From Alcanivorax hongdengensis A-11-3 (lineage in GTDB: Bacteria; Pseudomonadota; Gammaproteobacteria; Pseudomonadales; Alcanivoracaceae): 64,000 nucleotides of DNA. The translations under genes were made by a program, and so were the position numbers. The notes below the pieces were generated by a model that was not told the origin of the DNA, ran no database searches, and saw only the letters and a list, made by a program, of their open reading frames with translations. The stretch covers positions 1 to 64,000 of the forward strand of contig NZ_AMRJ01000011.1 in assembly GCF_000300995.1 (NCBI RefSeq), given 5' to 3'. Every line of letters starts with the position of its first letter. The first letter of the stretch is position 1. Shown in pieces: positions 19,776 to 30,396 of this stretch.

Positions 19776-20189
19776 ATGTTGCAGCCGAAGCGTACCAAAT
19801 TCCGCAAAGTTCATAAGGGCCGCAACCGTGGCCTGGCACAACGGGGCAGCAAGGTGTCTTTCGGCACCATTGGCCTGCAGGCAACTGGTCGTGGTCGTAT
19901 CACCGCGCGCCAGATTGAAGCCGCCCGTCGTGCAATGACCCGCCATATCAAGCGGGGCGGTAAGATCTGGATCCGGGTGTTCCCGGACAAGCCCATCACC
20001 CAGAAGCCTCTGGAAGTGCGGATGGGTAAAGGTAAGGGTTCTGTAGAGTACTGGGTTGCCCAGATTCAGCCGGGCAAGATGCTCTACGAAATGGAAGGTG
20101 TGTCAGAAGACGTGGCGCGTGAAGCGTTCCGTCTGGCCGCGGCCAAGCTGCCGGTTAGCACCCGTGTCGTGACTCGGACGGTGATGTAA
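19776..20189 (+). CDS. rplP: 50S ribosomal protein L16
   Basis: L16 (137 residues), near the A-site of the 50S subunit. [19 protein letters not shown] and [12 protein letters not shown] are canonical. Immediately upstream of rpmC. Confidence 0.98.
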   Translation: MLQPKRTKFRKVHKGRNRGLAQRGSKVSFGTIGLQATGRGRITARQIEAARRAMTRHIKRGGKIWIRVFPDKPITQKPLEVRMGKGKGSVEYWVAQIQPGKMLYEMEGVSEDVAREAFRLAAAKLPVSTRVVTRTVM

Positions 20190-20192
20190 GCC

Positions 20193-20384
20193 ATGAAAGC
20201 GAGCGAGCTGAGAGATAAAAGTGTCGAGGAGCTGCAGCAGGAGCAACTCAACCTGCTTGAGCAACAGTTCAAGCTGCGTATGAAGAGTGCTTCCGGTCAG
20301 CTTTCTAAAACCCATGAGCTTGGGACGGTTCGCCGTAACATTGCGCGCGTTAAAACCATTCTGAGAGAGAAGCAGGGTAACTAG
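20193..20384 (+). CDS. rpmC: 50S ribosomal protein L29
   Basis: L29 (63 residues), a small helical protein at the tunnel exit next to L23. Contains [16 protein letters not shown] and [14 protein letters not shown]. Only 3 bp separate it from rplP. Confidence 0.97.
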   Translation: MKASELRDKSVEELQQEQLNLLEQQFKLRMKSASGQLSKTHELGTVRRNIARVKTILREKQGN

Positions 20385-20386
20385 TC

Positions 20387-20653
20387 ATGGCAGAGGCGAA
20401 CAAAATGCGCCGGACCGCTACCGGCAAGGTGATCTCTAACAAGGGTGAGAAAACCATCACCGTATTGGTAGAACGCCGGGTTCAGCACCCGATCTACGGC
20501 AAGATCATCAAACGCTCCACCAAGTTGATGGCGCACGATGAAGAGAATCAGTGCCGTGAGGGTGACCTGGTCACCATCGAAGAGTGCCGGCCGTTGTCCA
20601 AGCGTAAAAGCTGGACCCTGGTTAGCGTAGTTGAACAGGCCAACGAGGCCTAA
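20387..20653 (+). CDS. rpsQ: 30S ribosomal protein S17
   Basis: S17 (88 residues), a primary 16S rRNA binder and last gene of the S10 operon proper. Conserved [18 protein letters not shown] and [13 protein letters not shown]. Two bases separate it from rpmC. Confidence 0.97.
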   Translation: MAEANKMRRTATGKVISNKGEKTITVLVERRVQHPIYGKIIKRSTKLMAHDEENQCREGDLVTIEECRPLSKRKSWTLVSVVEQANEA

Positions 20654-20669
20654 CGGAACGTTGCTGTGA

Positions 20670-20685
20670 CTGCCTGCAAGGGCAG
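20670..20685 (+). other. Small hairpin at the S10/spc junction
   Basis: CTGCC (20670-20674) pairs with GGCAG (20681-20685) across a 6-base loop in the 51-bp rpsQ-rplN gap. There is no T-tract, so it is unlikely to be a full terminator; it may mark an RNA processing or attenuation point. Confidence 0.35.
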
Positions 20686-20704
20686 GAGTTGGAGAGAGTA
20701 AGCG

Positions 20705-21073
20705 ATGATTCAGACCGAAACCATGCTCGAAGTGGCCGATAACAGCGGCGCCCGTCGAGTGCAGTGCATCAAGGTGCTCGGTGGCTCCCACCGTCGCTAT
20801 GCAGGCATTGGTGACATCATCAAGGTCACAGTGAAGGAAGCGATTCCGCGCGGCCGCGTCAAGAAAGGTGACGTGATGACCGCAGTGGTTGTGCGTACTC
20901 GCAAGGGTGTGCGTCGCCAGGACGGTTCACTGATTCGTTTCGACGAAAATGCCGCGGTGCTGTTGAACAACAACAAGGCGCCGATCGGTACCCGGATCTT
21001 CGGCCCGGTAACTCGCGAACTGCGTACCGAGCAATTTATGAAGATCATCTCCCTGGCACCTGAAGTTCTGTAA
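20705..21073 (+). CDS. rplN: 50S ribosomal protein L14
   Basis: L14 (122 residues), at the subunit interface; first gene of the spc operon. Begins [17 protein letters not shown]; conserved [13 protein letters not shown] end reads [24 protein letters not shown] precedes the start. Confidence 0.98.
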   Translation: MIQTETMLEVADNSGARRVQCIKVLGGSHRRYAGIGDIIKVTVKEAIPRGRVKKGDVMTAVVVRTRKGVRRQDGSLIRFDENAAVLLNNNKAPIGTRIFGPVTRELRTEQFMKIISLAPEVL

Positions 21074-21088
21074 AGGCGGGTGAAGGTA

Positions 21089-21397
21089 ATGCTCAAGATC
21101 AAGCGTGATGACGAAGTCATCGTAATCGCGGGCAAGGACAAAGGTAAGCGTGGTAAGGTACAGCGCGTACTGGATAACGGTCGTCTGATCGTTGCTGGTA
21201 TCAATCTGGCCAAGAAACACGTGAAGGCTGATCCTAACCGCGGCATTCAAGGCGGCATCATCGAGAAGGAAGCGGGCATCAATGCTTCCAATGTTGCCAT
21301 CTGGAACCCCAAGACGCAGAAAGCGGATCGTGTGGGCTTCCGTTTTGAAGACGGTCAGAAAGTCCGCTTCTTCAAGTCCAACGGCGAAACGCTGTAG
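21089..21397 (+). CDS. rplX: 50S ribosomal protein L24
   Basis: L24 (102 residues), an assembly initiator of the 50S subunit with a KOW motif ([19 protein letters not shown] type; here [19 protein letters not shown]). ATG at 21089 has GAAGGT upstream; a GTG at 21080 would add three residues. Confidence 0.97.
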   Translation: MLKIKRDDEVIVIAGKDKGKRGKVQRVLDNGRLIVAGINLAKKHVKADPNRGIQGGIIEKEAGINASNVAIWNPKTQKADRVGFRFEDGQKVRFFKSNGETL

Positions 21398-21409
21398 GTT
21401 AGGTGACCC

Positions 21410-21949
21410 ATGAGTGATCTGAAAAAGATTTATCAAGACGAGATCGTGCCCAAGCTGAAAGAAGAGCTGGGTATTGCCAACATCATGGAAGTGCCGAAGA
21501 TCACCAAGATCACCCTGAACATGGGTGTTGGTGAAGCTTCTGCGGACCGTAAGGCGATGGATGGTGCGATTTCCGACATGACGGCGATTGCCGGTCAGAA
21601 GCCGCTGGTTACCAAGGCGCGCAAGTCCGTTGCGGGTTTCAAGATCCGTGAAGGCTGGCCGATTGGTTGCAAGGTGACCCTGCGCAACCAGCGTATGTAC
21701 GAATTCCTGGAGCGTCTGGTCTCCGTAGCGATTCCGCGTATTCGTGACTTTCGTGGTCTGAATCCGAAATCCTTCGATGGCCGTGGCAATTTCTCCATGG
21801 GTCTGCGTGAGCAGATCGTGTTCCCGGAAATCGATTTCGACAAGGTCGACAAACTGCGTGGTCTGGATATCACCATTACCACGACAGCCAAGACCGACGA
21901 TGAAGCTCGGGCGCTGCTGCGCGCCTTCAACTTCCCGCTGAAGGGCTAA
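21410..21949 (+). CDS. rplE: 50S ribosomal protein L5
   Basis: L5 (179 residues), binds 5S rRNA. Conserved [32 protein letters not shown] and FPEIDFDKV. In E. coli the S8 repressor site lies at this start; I did not find a convincing counterpart by eye. Confidence 0.98.
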   Translation: MSDLKKIYQDEIVPKLKEELGIANIMEVPKITKITLNMGVGEASADRKAMDGAISDMTAIAGQKPLVTKARKSVAGFKIREGWPIGCKVTLRNQRMYEFLERLVSVAIPRIRDFRGLNPKSFDGRGNFSMGLREQIVFPEIDFDKVDKLRGLDITITTTAKTDDEARALLRAFNFPLKG

Positions 21950-21960
21950 GAGGATTTATC

Positions 21961-22266
21961 ATGGCTAAAGTATCCATGAAAAACCGGGAAGCAAAACGCA
22001 CCAAGCTGGTTGCGCGTTTTGCCGCCAAGCGTGCAGCGCTTAAGGCGATCATCCAGGATCCCAATGCAGAACCTGAAGCCAAATGGGATGCCCAGCTTCA
22101 GCTGCAAAAACTGCCGCGCGATTCTTCCCCGGTACGTCAGCGTAACCGCTGCCGCATTACCGGTCGTCCGCACGGTTACTACCGCAAGTTCGGCCTGAGC
22201 CGGATCAAGCTGCGTGAAGCAGCAATGCGCGGTGATGTTCCCGGTCTGGTTAAGTCCAGCTGGTAA
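21961..22266 (+). CDS. rpsN: 30S ribosomal protein S14, zinc-free type
   Basis: S14 (101 residues), long form. It lacks the CxxC...CxxC zinc ribbon of the short form; [21 protein letters not shown] is the canonical C-terminal segment. Paired here with a cysteine-containing L36, as in many gammaproteobacteria. Confidence 0.97.
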   Translation: MAKVSMKNREAKRTKLVARFAAKRAALKAIIQDPNAEPEAKWDAQLQLQKLPRDSSPVRQRNRCRITGRPHGYYRKFGLSRIKLREAAMRGDVPGLVKSSW

Positions 22267-22293
22267 GCAAGGTTTAAGCGGAGCGATTGCAGC

Positions 22294-22686
22294 ATGAGCA
22301 TGCAAGATACCCTGGCGGATATGTTTACCCGTATCCGTAACGCCCAGATGGCCAAGAAAGTACAGGTTGAGATTCCCGCCTCCAAGGCGAAGGAAGCGAT
22401 TGCCAAGGTACTGAAGGAAGAAGGTTACATCGCGGGTTATGAAGTCGCTGGCGATAAAAAGCCGGTTCTGACGGTCGAGCTGAAGTACTACGAAGGCAAG
22501 CCGGTAATCGAGAAGATTGCACGTGTTAGCCGTCCTGGTCTGCGGGTTTACAAATCCGCCGGTGAGATCCCCAAGGTGAAAGGTGGCTTGGGCGTGATGA
22601 TCGTGTCCACCAACCAGGGCATTATTTCAGACCGCGCAGCGCGCAACGCCAATGTTGGTGGCGAGCTGATCTGCGAAGTGTCCTAA
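22294..22686 (+). CDS. rpsH: 30S ribosomal protein S8
   Basis: S8 (130 residues), central-domain 16S rRNA binder and, in E. coli, repressor of the spc operon. Begins [18 protein letters not shown] and ends [11 protein letters not shown]. Confidence 0.98.
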   Translation: MSMQDTLADMFTRIRNAQMAKKVQVEIPASKAKEAIAKVLKEEGYIAGYEVAGDKKPVLTVELKYYEGKPVIEKIARVSRPGLRVYKSAGEIPKVKGGLGVMIVSTNQGIISDRAARNANVGGELICEVS

Positions 22687-22717
22687 CAGAAGCGGTGTAG
22701 ACGGGTTAGGTGCAGCA

Positions 22718-23251
22718 ATGTCTAGAGTAGCAAAAAGTCCGGTAAATCTGCCGAAAGGCGTCGAGTTCAAGGTCGACGGCCAGAATGTTGCCATCAAAGG
22801 CAGCAAAGGCAGCCTGGAGCACGAAGTTCACCAGCTGGTGGAAGTGACTGTTGAGGAAGGCGTGGCCTCTGTGAAGCCGCGCGAAGAGTCCCAACAGGCA
22901 TGGGCCCTGGCAGGTACCACTCGTGCTCTGCTGAATAACATGGTGACCGGTGTCTCCGAAGGCTTCGAGCGCAAGCTTCAGCTTCTCGGTGTGGGTTACC
23001 GCGCACAGGCTCAGGGCAAGGTGCTGAACCTCACCCTCGGTTTTTCCCACCCGGTGGCCTTCGAGCTGCCCGAAGGGATCACCGTTGAGACCCCGAGCCA
23101 GACTGAAATCGTTATCAAGGGCGTTGACAAGCAGCTGGTAGGTCAGGTTGCAGCCAACGTTCGGGGCTTCCGTCCGCCTGAGCCCTACAAGGGTAAAGGG
23201 GTGCGCTATGCTGATGAGCAAGTGCGCCGTAAGGAAGCCAAGAAGAAATAA
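22718..23251 (+). CDS. rplF: 50S ribosomal protein L6
   Basis: L6 (177 residues), close to the sarcin-ricin loop. Begins [17 protein letters not shown]; the C-terminal [16 protein letters not shown] signature is present. Confidence 0.98.
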   Translation: MSRVAKSPVNLPKGVEFKVDGQNVAIKGSKGSLEHEVHQLVEVTVEEGVASVKPREESQQAWALAGTTRALLNNMVTGVSEGFERKLQLLGVGYRAQAQGKVLNLTLGFSHPVAFELPEGITVETPSQTEIVIKGVDKQLVGQVAANVRGFRPPEPYKGKGVRYADEQVRRKEAKKK

Positions 23252-23268
23252 TCGTCGAGACTGATGCC

Positions 23269-23619
23269 ATGAGAGACAAGAAAGTTGCACGTCTGCGCAG
23301 GGCCAAACGCACCCGCTTGAAGATCCGTGAGCTGGGTGAGCACCGTCTCTGCGTACACCGTACTCCGCGTCACATCTATGCGCAGGTAACTACTGCTGCG
23401 GGTGACCAGGTACTGGCGTCCGCGAGTACAGTGGAAAAGGACCTGCGTGCTGGTTCTACCGGTAATGCTGATGCTGCGGCGAAAGTTGGTCAGCTGATCG
23501 CTCAACGCGCCAAAGACGCGGGTGTCGAGCGCGTGGCCTTTGACCGCTCCGGTTTTAGATATCACGGCCGCGTAAAGGCGCTGGCAGAAGCCGCGCGTGA
23601 AAACGGGCTTGAATTTTAA
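23269..23619 (+). CDS. rplR: 50S ribosomal protein L18
   Basis: L18 (116 residues), links 5S rRNA to the 50S body. Contains [14 protein letters not shown] and [21 protein letters not shown]. Confidence 0.98.
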   Translation: MRDKKVARLRRAKRTRLKIRELGEHRLCVHRTPRHIYAQVTTAAGDQVLASASTVEKDLRAGSTGNADAAAKVGQLIAQRAKDAGVERVAFDRSGFRYHGRVKALAEAARENGLEF

Positions 23620-23631
23620 GGGTGCTTGGTT

Positions 23632-24129
23632 ATGGCGAAGGTTGATCCCAACGAAGGTCTGCAGGAAAAGCTGGTACAGGTAAACCGGGTCGCGAAAGTT
23701 GTAAAAGGCGGCCGCATTTTCGGTTTTACCGCGCTGACTGTAGTGGGTGACGGCAAGGGCAAAGTGGGCTTTGGTCGTGGCAAGGCACGTGAAGTGCCGG
23801 CTGCTATCCAGAAGGCCCTGGAAGCCGCGCGTCGCAACATGATTCAGGTGGAGCTGAACGGCACCACCATTCAGCACCCGATGAAGGCCCGTCACGGCGC
23901 CTCCAAGGTGTACATGCAGCCGGCCGATGAAGGTACCGGTGTGATTGCCGGCGGTGCCATGCGTGCCGTGCTGGAAGTCGCAGGCGTTCAGAACGTACTG
24001 GCCAAGTGTTATGGTTCCACCAACCCGGTAAACGTGGTTCGGGCTACCTTTAACGGCCTGAAGTCCATGGCTTCCCCGGAGTCTGTGGCAGCCAAGCGTG
24101 GCAAGTCTGTCGAAGACATTCTGAACTAA
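23632..24129 (+). CDS. rpsE: 30S ribosomal protein S5
   Basis: S5 (165 residues), decoding fidelity and mRNA helicase function with S3/S4. [20 protein letters not shown] is canonical. ATG at 23632 is chosen over a TTG at 23626 on homology grounds. Confidence 0.97.
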   Translation: MAKVDPNEGLQEKLVQVNRVAKVVKGGRIFGFTALTVVGDGKGKVGFGRGKAREVPAAIQKALEAARRNMIQVELNGTTIQHPMKARHGASKVYMQPADEGTGVIAGGAMRAVLEVAGVQNVLAKCYGSTNPVNVVRATFNGLKSMASPESVAAKRGKSVEDILN

Positions 24130-24152
24130 GCGCAGATAACGGAATCGTTACG

Positions 24153-24335
24153 ATGGCTGAAAAGATCAAGGTTAAGCTGGTTAAAAGCACCAACGGCCGG
24201 CTCGAAAAGCACAAGGCCTGTGTGCGCGGTCTCGGTCTGCGCCGCATTGGCCACACCGTGGAAGTTGAAGATACCCCGGCGGTTCGCGGCATGATCAACA
24301 AGGTCGCTTACCTGCTGCAGGTAGAGGGAGAATAA
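24153..24335 (+). CDS. rpmD: 50S ribosomal protein L30
   Basis: L30 (60 residues). Contains [22 protein letters not shown] in canonical order. One base separates its stop from rplO. Confidence 0.97.
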   Translation: MAEKIKVKLVKSTNGRLEKHKACVRGLGLRRIGHTVEVEDTPAVRGMINKVAYLLQVEGE

Positions 24336-24336
24336 G

Positions 24337-24771
24337 ATGCGTCTGAATGATCTGCATCCCGCTGAAGGTTCCCGCCCGGAAGGCAAGCGCGTAGGTCGCG
24401 GCATTGGCTCCGGTCTGGGCAAGACCGGTGGTCGTGGTCATAAAGGTCTGAAATCCCGCTCCGGTGGTTCCGTGAAGCCCGGTTTCGAAGGCGGTCAGAT
24501 GCCGCTGCAGCGCCGTGTGCCGAAGTTTGGTTTTACCTCCAAGCTGGCCATGGGTACCGCCGAAGTTCGCCTGGCTGAACTGGCCAAGGTGGAAGGCGAT
24601 GTGGTTGACCTGGAAGCGCTGAAGAAGGCCAACGTGGTGCGTCGCGACATGAAGCGCGCCAAGATTGTCCTGCAGGGCGAAATCGACCGCGCTGTTACCA
24701 TTCGTGGCGTGGCCATCACCAAAGGCGCCCGCGAAGCGGTAGAGAAAGCCGGCGGTAAAATCGAGGAATAA
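24337..24771 (+). CDS. rplO: 50S ribosomal protein L15
   Basis: L15 (144 residues), late-assembly 50S protein. The glycine-rich [18 protein letters not shown] segment is present. Precedes secY by 11 bp. Confidence 0.98.
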   Translation: MRLNDLHPAEGSRPEGKRVGRGIGSGLGKTGGRGHKGLKSRSGGSVKPGFEGGQMPLQRRVPKFGFTSKLAMGTAEVRLAELAKVEGDVVDLEALKKANVVRRDMKRAKIVLQGEIDRAVTIRGVAITKGAREAVEKAGGKIEE

Positions 24772-24782
24772 GGCAGCGTTCT

Positions 24783-26165
24783 ATGGCCAAGAATCGCGCT
24801 CAAACACTGAATGGTGGTGCGCCGAAAGTAGACGGCAACGCAATGCGTGAGCTGTGGAGGCGAATCGGTTTTCTGTTGGGCGCCATGGTGGTGTTCCGTA
24901 TCGGGGCACATATCCCGGTACCGGGCATGAACCCGGAAGCGTTGCAACAGATGTTCAACAATAACCGGGACACCATTCTTGGCCTGTTCAACATGTTTTC
25001 CGGGGGCTCCCTGCAGCGCATGAGTATCTTCGCGCTGGGGATCATGCCCTACATCACGGCAAGCATCGTGATTCAGCTGATGACGGCGGTGGTACCGTCG
25101 CTTGAACAGCTGCGGAAAGAAGGTGAACAGGGACGTCGCAAGATTACCCAGTATACCCGTTATCTGACGGTGATCCTGGGTGCCATTCAGTCCTTCGGGG
25201 TCTGTGCCGGCCTGAAAAGCCAGGGCATTACACTGCTGCCGGAAGATGCGAACACCATGCAGGTGGCGAGCTTCTATTTTGTGGCGGTGAGTACGCTGGT
25301 AACCGGTACCGTGTTCCTGATGTGGCTGGGTGAACAGATTACCGAGCGGGGTATTGGCAACGGCATTTCCATGCTGATCTTTACCTCCATTGTGGCCGGT
25401 CTGCCGGGGGCGGTGGCGAATACGTTCGAGTCCGCCCATACCGGTGACCTGAGCCTGATCATGCTGCTGGGTGTGTTCCTGGTGGCCATGGTCGTGATTT
25501 TTGGTGTGGTCTTCGTGGAACGCGGGCAGCGTCGGATTACCGTCAACTATGCCCGTCGTCAGCAGGGCCGCCGCGTTTACGCAGCCCAGCAGAGTCATCT
25601 GCCGCTGAAAGTGAACATGGCCGGTGTGATTCCGGCGATTTTTGCCAGCTCCATCCTGCTGTTTCCGGCGTCACTGACCCACTGGTTCAGTGATTCCAAC
25701 CCGGATTCCTGGTGGGGCCAGGCACTGCGCAGTATCAGTGATGCACTGCTGCCGGGTACGCCGCTGTATATCCTGCTGTTTACCCTGGCGATTGTGTTCT
25801 TCTGCTACTTTTACACCGCGCTGGTGTTCAATCCGAAGGATGTCGCGGACAACCTGAAGAAATCCGGCGCCTATATTCCGGGTATCCGCCCGGGCGAGCA
25901 GTCCGCTCGCTATATCGATACCGTAATGGGCCGTCTGACCCTGATCGGTGCGATGTACATGACGCTGGTGTGCCTGCTGCCACTGGGTCTGCAATCGGTT
26001 GCCAATGTGCCCTTCTATCTGGGCGGCACCTCTCTGCTGATCGTGGTGGTGGTGGTCATGGACTTCTGGTCGCAGGTTAATGCGCATCTGACGTCCACCC
26101 AGTACGAGAAGTTGATGAAGAAAGCCAACCTGAAAGGGTATGGCGGCACCGGTCTGGTGCGCTAA
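24783..26165 (+). CDS. secY: Protein translocase subunit SecY
   Basis: Channel-forming subunit of the SecYEG translocon in the inner membrane; 460 residues with ten predicted membrane helices. The plug/TM2 region reads [24 protein letters not shown] when joined across 24979-25050; [10 protein letters not shown] and the C-terminal cytoplasmic loop [19 protein letters not shown] (residue ~345-365) are also conserved. It follows rplO in the spc operon as usual. Confidence 0.98.
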   Translation: MAKNRAQTLNGGAPKVDGNAMRELWRRIGFLLGAMVVFRIGAHIPVPGMNPEALQQMFNNNRDTILGLFNMFSGGSLQRMSIFALGIMPYITASIVIQLMTAVVPSLEQLRKEGEQGRRKITQYTRYLTVILGAIQSFGVCAGLKSQGITLLPEDANTMQVASFYFVAVSTLVTGTVFLMWLGEQITERGIGNGISMLIFTSIVAGLPGAVANTFESAHTGDLSLIMLLGVFLVAMVVIFGVVFVERGQRRITVNYARRQQGRRVYAAQQSHLPLKVNMAGVIPAIFASSILLFPASLTHWFSDSNPDSWWGQALRSISDALLPGTPLYILLFTLAIVFFCYFYTALVFNPKDVADNLKKSGAYIPGIRPGEQSARYIDTVMGRLTLIGAMYMTLVCLLPLGLQSVANVPFYLGGTSLLIVVVVVMDFWSQVNAHLTSTQYEKLMKKANLKGYGGTGLVR

Positions 26166-26182
26166 CGAACGAGGCGAGTGCG

Positions 26183-26299
26183 ATGAAAGTTCAGGCTTCT
26201 GTGAAGAAGATCTGCCGTAACTGCAAAGTGATCCGCCGTAAGGGTCGCGTGATGGTGATCTGCAGTGCCGAACCCCGGCACAAGCAGCGCCAGGGTTAA
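26183..26299 (+). CDS. rpmJ: 50S ribosomal protein L36, zinc-binding type
   Basis: A 38-residue gene beginning [20 protein letters not shown] and ending RHKQRQG. The zinc-ribbon ligands are Cys11, Cys14, Cys27 and His32. It closes the spc operon, 17 bp after secY. A zinc-free paralogue, if present, is elsewhere. Confidence 0.95.
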   Translation: MKVQASVKKICRNCKVIRRKGRVMVICSAEPRHKQRQG

Positions 26300-26325
26300 G
26301 GTAAACGACTTCTTTTAGTGTTTGG

Positions 26326-26354
26326 TTGAAATTCAGTCGGTGTAGCGCTAGACT
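26326..26354 (+). promoter_or_regulatory. Sigma-70 promoter of the alpha operon
   Basis: TTGAAA (26326-26331) and TAGACT (26349-26354) with a 17-bp spacer, followed by the GC-rich CTGCCGCC. This allows rpsM-rpoA-rplQ to be transcribed independently of the long spc transcript. Confidence 0.65.
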
Positions 26355-26366
26355 CTGCCGCCTTTC

Positions 26367-26387
26367 GGCGCCTGGAGATCTGGCGCC
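26367..26387 (+). promoter_or_regulatory. Hairpin in the alpha-operon leader
   Basis: GGCGCC (26367-26372) and GGCGCC (26382-26387) can pair across a 9-base loop, 28 bp before rpsM. In E. coli S4 binds a pseudoknot at this position to repress the operon; a similar role here is inferred from position only. Confidence 0.4.
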
Positions 26388-26415
26388 ACCCGTTTTGTGA
26401 ATCGGAGATATTCGG

Positions 26416-26772
26416 ATGGCCCGTATTGCAGGCGTTAACATCCCGGACAATAAGCACACGGTGATTTCCCTCACCTACATTTTCGGGATCGGTCGTACCC
26501 GTGCTCAATCCATCTGCGCGGCGACTGGTATTGCTGAGGACGCGAAGGTTCGCGACCTTTCTGGTGACCAGCTGGACCAGATCCGTGCTGAGGTTGCCAA
26601 GTTCTCTACCGAAGGTGACCTGCGCCGGGAAATCAACATGAACATCAAGCGTCTGATGGACCTCGGGAGTTTCCGTGGTATTCGCCATCGTCGCGGCTTG
26701 CCACTGCGTGGCCAGCGTACCAAGACCAACGCCCGGACCCGTAAGGGCCCGCGCAAACCGATTCGCAAGTAA
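26416..26772 (+). CDS. rpsM: 30S ribosomal protein S13
   Basis: S13 (118 residues), 30S head protein contacting tRNA and L5. [29 protein letters not shown] and the C-terminal [15 protein letters not shown] are canonical. Confidence 0.98.
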   Translation: MARIAGVNIPDNKHTVISLTYIFGIGRTRAQSICAATGIAEDAKVRDLSGDQLDQIRAEVAKFSTEGDLRREINMNIKRLMDLGSFRGIRHRRGLPLRGQRTKTNARTRKGPRKPIRK

Positions 26773-26807
26773 GCTGAACTGTCAGCAGCTGGATTTGGAT
26801 AGGCATC

Positions 26808-27206
<399 letters not shown>

Positions 27207-27222
27207 CGGGAGTTAGAGCAAG

Positions 27223-27849
27223 ATGGCAAGATACATCGGTCCCAAGTGCAAGCTTTCCCGTCGTGAAGGCACCGATCTGTTCCTGAAGAGCGGTATCCGC
27301 CCTCTGGAATCCAAATGTAAGGCCGAGCAGGCGCCGGGTCAGGCGGCTGGCGGTCGTCGTCCGGGTCGTCTGTCCGACTACGGCGTGCAACTGCGTGAAA
27401 AGCAGAAAGTTCGTCGTATGTACGGCGTTCTGGAAAAGCAGTTCCGTAGCTACTACAAGAAAGCCGCACGCTCCAAGGGCGCTACCGGCGAAGTTCTGCT
27501 GCAGCTGCTGGAAGGCCGTCTGGACAACGTCGTTTACCGCATGGGCTTCGGCTCCACCCGCGCCGAAGCGCGTCAGCTGGTGAGCCACCGTGCCATCCTG
27601 GTTAATGGCCAGTCCGTTAACGTGGCTTCCTACCAGGTCAAGCCCGGCGACGTGATCAACGTTCGTGAGAAGTCCAAAAACCAGCTGCGCGTGAAAAACG
27701 CCATGGAGCTGGCTCAACAGCGCGGTTTCATGCCGTGGATTGAGGTTGACGAGAAGAAGCTGGAAGGTACCCTGAAGGCCCTGCCTGAGCGTATCGACCT
27801 GCCGGCCGAGATCAACGAAAACCTGATCGTCGAGCTGTACTCCAAGTAA
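27223..27849 (+). CDS. rpsD: 30S ribosomal protein S4
   Basis: S4 (208 residues), assembly initiator of the 30S subunit and, in E. coli, repressor of the alpha operon. [19 protein letters not shown] and the S4 RNA-binding domain ([20 protein letters not shown]) are present. Confidence 0.98.
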   Translation: MARYIGPKCKLSRREGTDLFLKSGIRPLESKCKAEQAPGQAAGGRRPGRLSDYGVQLREKQKVRRMYGVLEKQFRSYYKKAARSKGATGEVLLQLLEGRLDNVVYRMGFGSTRAEARQLVSHRAILVNGQSVNVASYQVKPGDVINVREKSKNQLRVKNAMELAQQRGFMPWIEVDEKKLEGTLKALPERIDLPAEINENLIVELYSK

Positions 27850-27869
27850 GGACTGCCTGAGGGATCTCT

Positions 27870-28877
27870 ATGACCGCCGTGAACGACTTTCTCACGCCCC
27901 GCTCGATCGCGGTCAACGCGATCAACCAGACCCATGCCAAGGTGGTTCTGGAACCGCTGGAGCGTGGTTTTGGCCATACGCTGGGCAATGCGCTGCGCCG
28001 CATTCTGATTTCCAGCATGCCTGGCTGTGCGATCACCGAAGTGGAGATCGACGGCGTGCAGCACGAATACTCTTCCATCGAAGGGGTTCAGGAAGATGTG
28101 ATCAACATCCTGCTGAACCTGAAGGGCGTTGCCCTGAAAATGGAAGACCGTGAAGAGGCTACCCTGGAGCTGGTCAAGAAAGGCCCGGGCGTTGTCACCG
28201 CCGACGATATCCAGCGCGATCACAGCGTGGAAATCGTCAACCCGGATCACCTGATCTGCACCATTACCGGCGACACCGAACTGCGTGTGAAGCTGAAAGT
28301 GCAGCAGGGCCGTGGTTACGTGGCTGCGGATGCGCGTCAGTCAGAAGACGACGAAACCCGCGGTATTGGCCGACTGCAGCTGGATGCCAGCTATAGCCCT
28401 GTGCGCCGCGTGGCCTACGTGGTCGAGGCTGCCCGTGTTGAGCAGCGTACCGACCTGGACAAGCTGGTTATCGATCTGGAAACCGACGGTACCATCGAGC
28501 CGGAAGAAGCGATTCGCCGTGCTGCCACCATCTTGCAGCAGCAAATCGCCGTGTTCGTGGACCTGGAGCAGGATGCCAAGCCTGAGCCGAAGCAGGAGCG
28601 TGAGGAAATCGATCCCATCCTGCTGCGTCCGGTAGATGATCTGGAGCTGACCGTTCGCTCCGCCAACTGCCTGAAGGCTGAAAACATCTACTACATCGGT
28701 GATCTGGTACAGCGTACCGAGGTCGAGTTGCTGAAGACCCCGAATCTGGGTAAGAAGTCGCTGACCGAGATCAAGGACGTGCTGGCCTCCAAGGGCCTGT
28801 CACTGGGCATGCGTCTGGAGAACTGGCCGCCGGTCAGCCTCCGTGATGATGACCGGCTGAACACCAAATTGCGCTAA
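27870..28877 (+). CDS. rpoA: RNA polymerase subunit alpha
   Basis: Alpha subunit (335 residues) that nucleates RNA polymerase assembly and contacts UP elements and activators. The N-terminal domain has [20 protein letters not shown]; the C-terminal domain has [20 protein letters not shown] and [19 protein letters not shown] with its helix-hairpin-helix. Ends LNTKLR. Confidence 0.98.
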   Translation: MTAVNDFLTPRSIAVNAINQTHAKVVLEPLERGFGHTLGNALRRILISSMPGCAITEVEIDGVQHEYSSIEGVQEDVINILLNLKGVALKMEDREEATLELVKKGPGVVTADDIQRDHSVEIVNPDHLICTITGDTELRVKLKVQQGRGYVAADARQSEDDETRGIGRLQLDASYSPVRRVAYVVEAARVEQRTDLDKLVIDLETDGTIEPEEAIRRAATILQQQIAVFVDLEQDAKPEPKQEREEIDPILLRPVDDLELTVRSANCLKAENIYYIGDLVQRTEVELLKTPNLGKKSLTEIKDVLASKGLSLGMRLENWPPVSLRDDDRLNTKLR

Positions 28878-28927
28878 GTGAGTTGTTGTGGACGCTGTGA
28901 AGCGCCCCTGAACATAGGAACAGAATC

Positions 28928-29305
28928 ATGCGTCATCGCAAAAGCGGCAGAAAACTGAATCGGAACAGCTCCCATCGTCAGGCGATGTTCCGTAACATGG
29001 CTGTGTCTCTGCTGGAGCACGAAGCGATCAAGACCACTCTGCCGAAAGCCAAAGAGCTGCGTCGTGTGGCTGAGCCGCTGATCACTCTGGCGAAGGAAGA
29101 TTCCGTCGCCAATCGTCGTCTGGCTTTCAATCGCACTCGCTCCAAGGAAGTGGTTGGCAAGCTGTTCAACGAACTGGGTCCGCGCTACCAGAGCCGCCCC
29201 GGTGGTTACGTTCGCATCCTCAAGATGGGCTTCCGCGCCGGCGATAACGCGCCGATGGCCTATGTTGAGCTGGTCGACCGTCCCGAGGCTGCTGACGAAG
29301 AGTAA
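28928..29305 (+). CDS. rplQ: 50S ribosomal protein L17
   Basis: L17 (125 residues), last gene of the alpha operon. [20 protein letters not shown] is canonical. A terminator follows 15 bp after the stop. Confidence 0.98.
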   Translation: MRHRKSGRKLNRNSSHRQAMFRNMAVSLLEHEAIKTTLPKAKELRRVAEPLITLAKEDSVANRRLAFNRTRSKEVVGKLFNELGPRYQSRPGGYVRILKMGFRAGDNAPMAYVELVDRPEAADEE

Positions 29306-29320
29306 GCGCTCTGTGGACGG

Positions 29321-29350
29321 AAAAAACCGGGCCTTGTGCCCGGTTTTTTT
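29321..29350 (+). terminator. Rho-independent terminator after rplQ
   Basis: A-tract plus CCGGGC (29327-29332), loop CTTGT, GCCCGG (29338-29343) and seven Ts. The A6/T7 flanks extend the stem. It ends the ribosomal supercluster. Confidence 0.93.
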
Positions 29351-29404
29351 GTGCCTGGCGAAAAGACCGCTTTATTATGCTAGTCATCACAGCGGGAGAA
29401 CGTC

Positions 29405-29740
29405 ATGACGATCCAGGCATTCCATCCCCACGTCTACTATGACGCGGCCAGCTTTACTCAGGCGGCGGCCCTGTGTCAGGCCGCCCATCAGCATTTTCAG
29501 CTGCCCATGGGCCGCATGCATCGCCGGCCCGTGGGTCCCCATCCCTGCTGGAGTTGCCAGCTGACCATCCCGCGGGACGGCGCCACCGAGGTGATCTGCT
29601 GGCTGATGGAGGCCCGCAATGGCCTGACGATCTTTATTCATGGTCTCAGCGGGGATGATTTGCGTGACCACACCGAGTTGGTCATGTGGCTGGGCCCTTC
29701 GCAGCCGCTGGATCTGACGGCGTTTCGCGCCGGGCAATAA
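29405..29740 (+). CDS. DOPA 4,5-dioxygenase family protein
   Basis: A 111-residue protein of the DOPA-like extradiol dioxygenase family, which cleave catechol rings with non-haem iron. It starts FHPHVYYDAAS, giving the conserved HxH pair of metal ligands, and has RRPVGPHPCWSCQL and the family block NGLTIFIHGLSGDDLRDHTE. Bacterial members have no fixed physiological substrate. It lies 55 bp after the rplQ terminator and looks like a single-gene unit. Confidence 0.8.
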   Translation: MTIQAFHPHVYYDAASFTQAAALCQAAHQHFQLPMGRMHRRPVGPHPCWSCQLTIPRDGATEVICWLMEARNGLTIFIHGLSGDDLRDHTELVMWLGPSQPLDLTAFRAGQ

Positions 29741-29862
29741 CCGCATCGCGGGCCCGGCTTATACCAAATTTTGCGTTCGCCACCTTGTATTCCAGCCCCT
29801 CCGTCGGCATGAATAGGTCAGGTAAGAAAGATCCTTCATTCATTTGCCAGCATGGAGCCAGC

Positions 29863-30396
29863 ATGAGCGAGCAACCCTTTCTCACTGATATCAAGACATT
29901 ACGTGAACGTGCCCGTCGTCATATCGAGCAGGGCGCGGTGACCGAGGGCTACAAGGCGGACCGCGAGACCGTGATCCGGCTGTTGAACGAAGCCCTGGCC
30001 ACCGAGATCGTCTGTACCCTGCGCTACAAGCGTCATTACTACATGGCGGAAGGGCTCAGTGCCTCGGTGGCGGCGCAGGAATTTCTGGAGCACGCCCAGC
30101 AGGAGCAGCAGCATGCGGACTGGCTGGCCGAGCGCATCGTACAGCTGGGAGGCGCGCCCAACTTTTCTCCGGAAGGCCTTTCCACCCGCTCCCATGCGGA
30201 ATACGTTGAGGGTGAAGACCTGAAGGATATGGTCAAGGAAAACCTGATCGCCGAGCGAATCGCCATCGACAGCTACCGGGAAATCGCCACCTTTCTGGGC
30301 GACAAGGACCCAACCACCCGCCGCATCATGGAAGATATCCTGGCTCAGGAAGAAGAGCACGCCGACGACATGGCGGCGATACTGGAAGCCATCTAA
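29863..30396 (+). CDS. Ferritin-like protein of the bacterioferritin family
   Basis: A 177-residue four-helix ferritin-like protein. Diiron-type ligands are visible: Glu48 (LATEIVCTLRYKRHYY), the ExxH pair in QQEQQHADWLAER, a further Glu in ENLIAERIAIDSY, and ExxH in AQEEEHADDM. It probably oxidises and stores iron or protects against peroxide. The ATG at 29863 is taken; another ATG at 29852 runs into a stop after four codons. The 122-bp upstream gap shows no clear Fur or OxyR site. The stop overlaps the convergent neighbour by 4 bp. Confidence 0.8.
   Translation: MSEQPFLTDIKTLRERARRHIEQGAVTEGYKADRETVIRLLNEALATEIVCTLRYKRHYYMAEGLSASVAAQEFLEHAQQEQQHADWLAERIVQLGGAPNFSPEGLSTRSHAEYVEGEDLKDMVKENLIAERIAIDSYREIATFLGDKDPTTRRIMEDILAQEEEHADDMAAILEAI

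Noticed and set aside
24495..25598. 367-codon minus-strand open frame
   Set aside because: Antisense to rplO and secY; composition is His/Gln-rich as expected for a shadow frame.
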